DNA from: a virus
Virus record (IMG/VR): IMGVR_UViG_3300017776_000132
Coordinates: 1-27,838 of that record
Strand: one strand, 5' to 3'
Length of the DNA stretch: 27,838 bases
This document shows positions 23,501-27,838 of the stretch, in pieces; the first letter of the stretch is position 1; each line of letters begins with the position of its first letter. A model generated the notes under the pieces. It was not told the DNA's origin. It was given only the letters and a program-made list of their open reading frames with translations, and did not search any database. A program made the translations under genes and the position numbers.

Positions 23501-24085
23501 GTTTCCGTCCGTGGTTACGGTGAACTCAGCACCGCTGCCTGTTCCACTAGTGGCATTTTGAGTAACTTGAGTAAATGTTTTAACGAAATCATTAATAAAT
23601 ATTTCATAACTTGCAGCGTTTACAACTCTAGTCACTTGATGTTCTGCGTTCAATAATGCAGCCGTTATATTCCCGCCTAAACCTTCGGCATTGGTAAAAG
23701 TAACAAAGTCGTTTTCGTTGGCACCATGATTATTCTGATTTACAGTTACTGTTCCGCTGCCGTTGGTGGCAGAGAACGTCACGTCACCTTGCGTTGTTGT
23801 GCTGCGTATTGGAGTGACATCGTTGAACGACTCACCTTCTTCAACATAATATTTAAGATGTGTACCCACACCCAGAAAATCTGAACCATCAAGAGCAATC
23901 CAGTTATGCAGTGCCCTCGCTGACCCCAAATAGGTGCTAGATGCGTACTTAACCCAGCCACCAATTTTTTCAGGATACCCCAAACGAAAACGCACCTTAT
24001 CACCGTCACGCCATCCACCCTCATTTGAGTATGAGGTAAGGTCGTTATTGATGCCCGGTCTGAATTGTAGTTTGGATAATGGCAC
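20525..24085 (-). CDS. P22 gp10-like tail/stabilisation protein with repeat insert
   Basis: A 1186-residue protein. The N-terminus (FRPGINNDLTSYSNEGGW, then DGDKVRFRLGYPEKIGGW) and the C-terminal half (about 640-1186, including KSYR-free beta runs such as RDRHVLAFGCDAI and WLDRGTRNFPLATEGG) match the style of short-tailed-phage tail-needle-hub or DNA-stabilisation proteins. Between about residues 175 and 632 lies an insert of five beta-type repeats of 65-80 residues, separated by a Gly/Ser-rich stretch. Such proteins close the portal channel; the insert probably points outward and may bind host surface. Family assignment is from sequence style, not a search, so a tail-tubular-type protein remains possible. 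Confidence 0.65.
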   Translation of the reverse strand: MPLSKLQFRPGINNDLTSYSNEGGWRDGDKVRFRLGYPEKIGGWVKYASSTYLGSARALHNWIALDGSDFLGVGTHLKYYVEEGESFNDVTPIRSTTTQGDVTFSATNGSGTVTVNQNNHGANENDFVTFTNAEGLGGNITAALLNAEHQVTRVVNAASYEIFINDFVKTFTQVTQNATSGTGSGAEFTVTTDGNGGYTVSSITSAGTGYAPNDTITINGASLGGATSANNLTITVATATNGGVTTVTSAGTSKTATSGDSGVGGGGVGAVSLSGTGVSGTSIKTVTVGAAGTGVGALTFSSPSSNGVGNVTISGASTGSATTTGVVQTTTSGSGAGATFTVVAGSGNYTVTVTAIGSGYVVGEEIVIEGQNLGGTKGTHDLTLTITHLAGSSVGSTTHNSVAQTSTSGSGSSAQFSVTTNGEGGYSISVSAVGSSYAVDDTITIAGTSVGGTTPANDIVLTVTQLSGTSIGTGTFTDVVQTSTSGSGSGAKFTITTDGQGGYTVDAITAIGSGYAINDTITIAGNNSTGTNSSGNTASIGGGTPANDLVLTITDLTTVSFSGVTQASTSGSGSGAAFTVSVNGSGVYAVDAITAIGTGYAVNDTITLAGANIGGSTSANNLTLTVTGRSFPTIANYQINVGLDTTVGGTGWGAGLYGGLTSSPLQTTINEGGTFSSTDTTLTVASATGIVANDILLLGDPTAAAPQLEFVFVTNVATNDLTVVRGHAGSGASTNLAGTGSFVVARTHADGTLVTLIKGNADANNDYFGWGQAASGGLTTTTQIRLWSHDNFGEDLLINPRDSNIFYWERSLGTGARAKELSTITGTKTSVPTKCKQVMVSDRDRHVLAFGCDAINSDPTAVQGDGVQDPLLIRFSSQENPTTWYPAATNTAGDLRLGSGSTFVKAIETKREILVWTDTALNSLRFIGPPFTFGLQQLANNITIAGPNAVAATEDFVFWMGIDNFYVYAGQTTQLPCTVKDHVFQDINIEQLDKVYAGVNSEFGEAVWFYSSSGATDNDRYVVYNYLDKIWYYGTLSRNAWLDRGTRNFPLATEGGYLYNHEFGHDDDGSAMTSYIESAAMDIQDGDHFLYIRRIVPDLTFAGSTALSTPQATFTIKARNFPGEDFNNTGSGTATRTQVTPVEEYTNQVHARIRGRSFAFRVESTALGSKWKLGSPRVDIRPDGRR
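22195..23562 (-). repeat. Five large tandem-type repeats in the gp10-like gene
   Basis: Five copies of a unit that translates roughly as TSGSGSGAxFTV, GGYTVxxITAIGSGYAV, NDTITIAGxxxGG, TxANDLxLTVT. Approximate positions are R5 22195-22400, R4 22400-22660, R3 22670-22890, R2 22900-23110 and R1 23370-23562. The copies differ at DNA level but keep the same layout. R4 has an extra Asn/Ser/Thr insertion. R1 is set apart by about 250 nt of Gly/Ser/Thr-rich code. Confidence 0.8.
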
Positions 24086-24096
24086 GACGATTTCCT

Positions 24097-25113
24097 TTAG
24101 GCTTGAGGTCCTGTGATTGTACCACTGTTTGTTAGTGTAACAAAGCTACTGCCTCTAATTGATTTGCCAGCAGCGCCGCCAGCAGAACCATTTGAAACAC
24201 TGCCGTTAGAGCCAGAAGAACCAGCATTTCCAAAAGCCCCGCCCGAACCACCAGTACCAGCATTAGCGCCGCCAGCACTCCCGCCGCCAGCACTTTGATT
24301 ATACCCAGACCCCGAACCACCAGCACCACCACTTGTGGAGCCGGTGCTTTGACCTTTGCGGTAGCACTGAATTCTACAAGTCTCCCCTCCTTGTGTTTGA
24401 TAAGTTGCATACTGAAAAACGCCCGAAGAATACCCATCATATCCAGTGTATGGATTAGGACAATAATTGCCTACGTTAGTGTATGAAGTACCGCTATTGC
24501 CTGAAAAACCAAGACTGGGACACTCGCTACCGCTTGTGACAAAAACATAATATGTGGTGGTGCCAGATGTAGTGGTTTGAGATCCGCTTCCACCTGTCCC
24601 GCCACCGCCACCGCCCGAGCGGATGGTCCCGTTATTTACTAAGGTGCATGCAACATCAGCTTCAAAAGCGTCACCCCCAGCCGCGCCAGCCGCGCCCCCA
24701 GCACCTGTTATAGTACCGTTATTGGTTATGCTGATAGAGCCAGATAGACCCGTGTTTATCTGTAGAGCCTCGTTTGATGTGCTTGTCGCCCCCAGTTCAA
24801 CACCGGAGTTGATAATAATTTGTTTTGGATAATCTACGGCGTAATCAGAACCAAACACAGTTGACGCATTTTGATTGGTTGCACCTGATGAATATGTTTT
24901 ACGAAAAGCCCTAGCTGTGTTCTTGAAATCATCTAAAGATATAACGCCACTAGTAGGTACGCTAGCAGCGGCATTTGTTAAACCCCCCACAGTGGGGTCT
25001 AAAATGTTGCTGCCGCTTCTGTATAACTGCGAAAAACTAACAGAGTTGTTATTGCCCCCTATATACTCTGTTCGCAAATCACTAAACGATATGTTAGTGG
25101 ATCCTATAGGCAT
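24097..25113 (-). CDS. Glycine-rich tail adhesin, 338 aa
   Basis: A 338-residue protein. The first 70 residues (ISFSDLRTEYIGGNNNSVSF, then VPTSGVISLDDFKNT) are the common start of phage fibre or tip proteins. The middle alternates beta strands with Gly-rich turns (TNNGTITGAGGAAGAAGGD and SGGGGGGTGGSGS) plus a Cys-containing loop region with many Tyr. From about 255 to 320 is a long Gly/Ser/Ala stretch, and the end is GKSIRGSSFVTLTNSGTITG. This resembles glycine-rich adhesins such as T-even gp38, whose polyglycine helices and loops bind receptors. Host binding is therefore likely. It is directly coupled to the 222-residue fibre protein. Confidence 0.7.
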   Translation of the reverse strand: MPIGSTNISFSDLRTEYIGGNNNSVSFSQLYRSGSNILDPTVGGLTNAAASVPTSGVISLDDFKNTARAFRKTYSSGATNQNASTVFGSDYAVDYPKQIIINSGVELGATSTSNEALQINTGLSGSISITNNGTITGAGGAAGAAGGDAFEADVACTLVNNGTIRSGGGGGGTGGSGSQTTTSGTTTYYVFVTSGSECPSLGFSGNSGTSYTNVGNYCPNPYTGYDGYSSGVFQYATYQTQGGETCRIQCYRKGQSTGSTSGGAGGSGSGYNQSAGGGSAGGANAGTGGSGGAFGNAGSSGSNGSVSNGSAGGAAGKSIRGSSFVTLTNSGTITGPQA

Positions 25114-25781
25114 TATGGAGACCCAAATCCTGTTATGTCTTGAGCAGATGTTAGAGAGCCGTTACTCGCTATCTTCAAAACAGTGGTGCCGTTGTATTTA
25201 AAGAGTAAGTCATTGTCCCCAGAATCTAAAACTACCTCCCACTTGCTAGTTCCGAACTTCAAGCTCTGACCACCCATAAGGATGTCGTTTGAGTTTGCGT
25301 CAAGATCTCCACCAAGCTGCGGAGTAGTGTCATCGACTAAATCATTTTTGTTATTGAATAATTCAGTGACAACTCCGCTAGATCCGCCACCATCTGCCGT
25401 CACTTCTTTTACAACACCAGCGGCTATGCTTACAGAGTTACTTGAAGATGGAGTTACACCTTTGTAAACGACGGTGCATGTTTGATTCGTACCGTTTTTT
25501 ATAATGAAGTTTTTCTTCTGATCGGTTGGAGTTATCTCTAGTTCAAAAGAGGCACCCGGAGTGCCTGTCAAAAGAATTACTTTATTCATTCCGTTGGTGA
25601 CAGTTCCATCTATTGTCTCAAGATCAAACGCTGTGCCAGAGTTACAAGTTATGGTTGTTTGACCATGTAGACCTGCATCTATAATATCAAAGTTGTTATT
25701 TGTTGTTGCACCCCAAGAACCCGCCTGCTCACCAGAGCCGGGTTTTTCTATACCGGAGTTAGCTGTGTATGAAGATGCCAT
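25113..25781 (-). CDS. Tail-fibre-like protein, 222 aa
   Basis: A 222-residue beta-rich protein. The start SGIEKPGSGEQAGSWGATTN then NNFDIID is a motif common in marine phage fibre proteins. The middle (LLTGTPGASFELEITPTDQK, then NFIIKNGTNQTC) is a beta-strand-loop repeat style seen in fibre shafts. The end has DDTTPQLGGDLDANSNDI, also typical. No enzyme motif is visible. It is one base from the adhesin stop and follows the 20-residue repeat protein, so it is part of the fibre assembly. Confidence 0.75.
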   Translation of the reverse strand: MASSYTANSGIEKPGSGEQAGSWGATTNNNFDIIDAGLHGQTTITCNSGTAFDLETIDGTVTNGMNKVILLTGTPGASFELEITPTDQKKNFIIKNGTNQTCTVVYKGVTPSSSNSVSIAAGVVKEVTADGGGSSGVVTELFNNKNDLVDDTTPQLGGDLDANSNDILMGGQSLKFGTSKWEVVLDSGDNDLLFKYNGTTVLKIASNGSLTSAQDITGFGSP

Positions 25782-26495
25782 CTAAACCACCATATCTGTC
25801 CAAGTTTCTATTGTATCACTAGCGTTTACTTCTGTCCATGTACCGCCAGTGTGCGTAATAGCTGACCACGGATCCGGCGCAACTCTCTCAATGCCCGTCC
25901 ACAATATAGCACCATTTGTCGTCTTAACAAACACCGCTTCAATAGTAGCAGTTCCCTCTTCTATAAAAGTGCCAACAGCAGTCTTAACAAACACCGCTTC
26001 AAGGTCACTAGATATTGACATCAACCTAGCGCCTACTAAAGTCTGTGTGAAATCAGCAGACTGTTCAGATGTAGCTAATCGTAATCTAGTACCTACTAAA
26101 GTCTGTGTGAAATCAGCAGACTGTTCAGAAACTCCATGCTTTATAAGCCTCGCTATCGTAGTTTGAATAGCAGATGCTGTTAGCTCTGATACAGCAATTC
26201 CTACAAATGTTCCTGTTGTAGTTTGATCAAACTGGGTTGTGATAACCGCAGCACCAGTGCCGATAACTTCCCCAGAAACCGACTGTGTGAAGTTGGCGCT
26301 TGCTTCTAGTATACCAAGCAAAACCTCAACAGCTATGGAAGTTTTACTTGATGTGCCAATCATGTAAGAAGTGCCGACAAACACGGGGCTTGCAGTGCTA
26401 GTCTGATCAAACTGAGATGTAGCTGTAGCCGTTGCTGCTCTTAGTATGGCAGCTTCCGATAAAGATCGTGCAGCTATGGCGTCAAAAGCAAACAT
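25782..26495 (-). CDS. Protein of nine 20-residue tandem repeats
   Basis: A 237-residue protein. Residues 23-202 are nine successive 20-residue units in perfect register, with a usual pattern of E-A-x-F-x-x-T near the middle of each unit and a Gly five to six residues later. Examples are SEQSADFTQTLVGTRLRLAT and SEQSADFTQTLVGARLMSIS, which are neighbours and nearly identical. The C-terminal 35 residues (WTGIERVAPDPWSAITHTGG) are outside the array and aromatic. The regular repeat looks like a beta-solenoid or triple-stranded shaft. Its place among fibre genes suggests a tail-fibre shaft, which is inference. No known family is recognised. Confidence 0.7.
   Translation of the reverse strand: MFAFDAIAARSLSEAAILRAATATATSQFDQTSTASPVFVGTSYMIGTSSKTSIAVEVLLGILEASANFTQSVSGEVIGTGAAVITTQFDQTTTGTFVGIAVSELTASAIQTTIARLIKHGVSEQSADFTQTLVGTRLRLATSEQSADFTQTLVGARLMSISSDLEAVFVKTAVGTFIEEGTATIEAVFVKTTNGAILWTGIERVAPDPWSAITHTGGTWTEVNASDTIETWTDMVV
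25890..26429 (-). repeat. 60-bp period array (nine units)
   Basis: The array codes for the nine 20-residue units. Identity at DNA level is highest between adjacent copies: 38 identical bases at 26032-26069 and 26092-26129, and 22 identical bases at 25921-25942 and 25981-26002, both exactly 60 bp apart. The other units are diverged. Recent local duplication of units is the simplest reading. Confidence 0.85.
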
Positions 26496-26496
26496 T

Positions 26497-26859
26497 TTAT
26501 TCTTCCGGGTACTTTTTCTTTATCTCAGCAACATGCGCTTGCCATGCTTCAAGGCCATTTTCTGTTATATACTCTAGCTGACTCATGGGATCTCCGTAAG
26601 CAACCACCCTTTTCCGTAGCCAAGTTGGTACAACTTCAGGCTCATCTTCTACTGGGGCAGGCTTGACGCTAGCTGTGCTAGTCAACCCTTTAGACACAAA
26701 GCTAGGGGCAACCCCAATCTTAGGAGCAAACTGATGTGCGGCATCATCAAGATCTTCCTGTGTCATATCAGAAGATAAAATAATCTCTGCCCAGCTACCA
26801 TCAGAGTATCTAAGTGTAGCTATTCCATTTTCTAGTTTTTCTACTGTGTACTGTGTCAT
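26497..26859 (-). CDS. Tail-assembly-chaperone-like protein, 120 aa
   Basis: ATG 26859 gives an ATGA overlap with the small cysteine-rich gene upstream, so it is preferred to GTG 26880 or ATG 26865 in the same frame. The 120-residue product has an N-terminal beta part (YTVEKLENGIATLRYSDGSW), an acidic/Pro linker (KPAPVEDEPEVVP) and a C-terminal helix-rich end (WLRKRVVAYGDPMSQLEYIT, then GLEAWQAHVAEIKKKYPE). The last part, R..AY....QLEYI..G..AW..H...IK.KYP, resembles the C-terminal end of phage tail assembly chaperones. The assignment is from this motif only. Confidence 0.6.
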   Translation of the reverse strand: MTQYTVEKLENGIATLRYSDGSWAEIILSSDMTQEDLDDAAHQFAPKIGVAPSFVSKGLTSTASVKPAPVEDEPEVVPTWLRKRVVAYGDPMSQLEYITENGLEAWQAHVAEIKKKYPEE

Positions 26860-27035
26860 TTCCATTTTTCCAATGGGCACCTTGCATTTTGCAAATGCAC
26901 TTTAACCTTCATTATACACATGCACTTCTTGCATTGCGAAATAGACTTTCTATACCACTCACATTCTTTGCATATAGCTAATCGTTCATCAGGAATCACG
27001 ATAAACTTCAATCTGCGCCTAGCATCAGTCAGCAT
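26856..27035 (-). CDS. Small cysteine-rich (zinc-binding) phage protein, 59 aa
   Basis: A short ORF from ATG 27035 to TGA 26856-26858. Its product has RLAICKECEWYRKSISQC, then KKCMCIMKVKVHL and RCPLEKW. The C-x2-C, C-x2-C-x-C and CPLxKW pattern is that of a recurrent small phage protein placed among tail genes, probably binding zinc. It overlaps both neighbours (11 nt upstream, 4 nt downstream). Without it, the stretch between 26860 and 27024 would look empty. Function is unknown. Confidence 0.8.
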   Translation of the reverse strand: MLTDARRRLKFIVIPDERLAICKECEWYRKSISQCKKCMCIMKVKVHLQNARCPLEKWK

Positions 27036-27219
27036 CCGCTATGGTCAGTTCGCCAGCGTCTACCATATCCATTATTTGGTTGTATGAATCACGGCTGGTG
27101 TCAATAGGAATGTGTTTGTACCTAGTGCCGCCAGCACCATCTGTGCCTAGATTTAACTGAATGTGAGTTTTTGTTGTGTTATCTTCAGCATACAAATACT
27201 TTGCGCTAACAATACTCAT
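27025..27219 (-). CDS. Small tail-cluster protein, 64 aa
   Basis: A 64-residue acidic protein starting at ATG 27219, which overlaps the previous gene's stop by 4 nt. It has a beta part (KTHIQLNLGTDGAGGTRYKH) and a helical end (YNQIMDMVDAGELTIADAD). Such short proteins, with a strand region and a QIMxxVxxGELTI-like end, are common beside tail-fibre genes in marine phages. Their role is unknown to me. Confidence 0.65.
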   Translation of the reverse strand: MSIVSAKYLYAEDNTTKTHIQLNLGTDGAGGTRYKHIPIDTSRDSYNQIMDMVDAGELTIADAD

Positions 27220-27838
27220 AGTTCAGCCTCCGCAATTAAATCATATATAAGCCAAGCAGTGTCATCACCATCAAAAATATGAACATGTCCTGCATTGCTA
27301 TAATCCGCAGAAGTTGCCCCGCCACTTGCTGAATATGTCAAATCTGGGTCTTCCCGCATCATCACAGGATATTGATACGTAACAAATGAACCAGATGTAC
27401 TATATCTGGCGCAATGGATGCGTGTAGAACCAGCAGAGTCTGAGCCTATACTACCATCGCCATATCTGGCTTGAGTAAAGCAGTACCTCTGACACCTAGC
27501 CAACTCATCGCCATAGCTGCGGTGTTCAAACGGTGTGGCCTGTTCGCCTAGTTCAAACTGTACGCCTGTGATGTATAAAGTTGCACTGGCATTTTCCGGT
27601 AAATAAACAGTGTTTGCGGCTGTTCGATATGTGGAAGAAGTAGTCCACTCATTTAATGTACCTGTCTCAGAATCACTTCCAATACCTAGTATCCATTCGA
27701 CTCTAGTTCCAAAACTGTTACCATCCCTTTCATTGCCGCCAACCGTCGGGCCAGTCACAGTTATTGTTTTTTTCTCCCAAGTGTTAGCCGAATCAATCGT
27801 ATAATTTGTATAGTAATAGTAACTTACAGTGCTGCCAC
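27216..27838 (-). CDS. Tail-fibre/carbohydrate-binding-like protein (5' part missing)
   Basis: The frame is open from the right edge to TAA at 27216-27218, at least 206 residues. GTG 27758 in this frame is therefore not the start. The sequence has TWEKKTITVTGPTV, GTRVEWILGIG, LYITGVQFELGEQATPFEHR and SYGDELARCQRYC. That GVQxExGxxATPFExRSxxxELxxCQRY end is the usual jelly-roll-type C-terminus of phage tail or fibre proteins. It is followed by about 80 more residues ending LIAEAEL. It is likely to take part in receptor or glycan binding; the N-terminus lies outside the window. Confidence 0.8.
   Translation of the reverse strand, partial: GSTVSYYYYTNYTIDSANTWEKKTITVTGPTVGGNERDGNSFGTRVEWILGIGSDSETGTLNEWTTSSTYRTAANTVYLPENASATLYITGVQFELGEQATPFEHRSYGDELARCQRYCFTQARYGDGSIGSDSAGSTRIHCARYSTSGSFVTYQYPVMMREDPDLTYSASGGATSADYSNAGHVHIFDGDDTAWLIYDLIAEAEL

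Noticed and set aside
22195-23562. CRISPR-like array or intergenic repeats
   Set aside because: The repeats are coding, imperfect and of domain length, not short identical repeats with unique spacers.
26860-27024. Non-coding gap in the tail cluster
   Set aside because: A 59-residue ORF with a patterned cysteine motif fills it and overlaps both neighbours.
1-27838. tRNA genes, integrase, transposase or attachment sites
   Set aside because: No cloverleaf-like sequence, recombinase motifs or flanking direct repeats were noticed by eye. A tRNA search program would be decisive.

Overview
The window reads as part of a tailed bacteriophage genome, probably a short-tailed (podovirus-like) marine phage. 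The evidence is a replication module with no bacterial housekeeping genes, followed by a block of virion genes on the opposite strand. The virion block holds a T4-type lysozyme, very large internal/ejection-type proteins, a P22 gp10-like tail protein and tail-fibre proteins with sequence styles common in marine phages. No tape measure or tail sheath is seen. Portal, capsid and terminase are not in the window and presumably lie beyond the right end, so this is a fragment. Base composition is moderate, unlike the very AT-rich SAR11 phages. The host cannot be told from the sequence; marine Alphaproteobacteria are a guess.

Layout. Positions 1-3253 (+): about fourteen tiny, translationally coupled ORFs of unknown function, most with good Shine-Dalgarno sequences and 4-40 nt overlaps. 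Positions 3276-12354 (+): the replication block. It runs SNF2-type helicase, a ribbon-helix-helix protein, a conserved phage protein of unknown role, an SSB-like protein ending in DDVPF, an archaeo-eukaryotic (TOTE-like) primase ending in NEVPF, a UvrD-type helicase, a DUF6378 protein, a family A DNA polymerase with 3'-5' exonuclease, and two small ORFs. One gene breaks the strand pattern: a PD-(D/E)XK nuclease at 4636-5058 (-) that runs antisense into the helicase 3' end.

At about 12.3-12.6 kb the two transcription directions converge, with tandem hairpins and overlapping 3' ends. From there to the right edge every gene is on the minus strand and is read from right to left. The order of transcription is a tail-fibre/carbohydrate-binding-like protein (partial), three small proteins including a cysteine-rich one and a tail-chaperone-like one, a protein made of nine 20-residue repeats, a fibre-like protein, a glycine-rich adhesin, a gp10-like protein carrying five large beta-type repeats, four A/G/Q-rich virion proteins, a 1436-residue putative ejection protein, lysozyme and a zinc-ribbon protein.

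The plus-strand genes would form the primase/helicase/polymerase replisome. The minus-strand genes would build the tail, adsorb to the host, deliver the DNA and lyse the cell. The least ordinary points are the shared SSB-like C-terminal tips on the SSB-like protein and the primase, the Leu762-type polymerase, the lone antisense nuclease, and the two repeat-built tail proteins.
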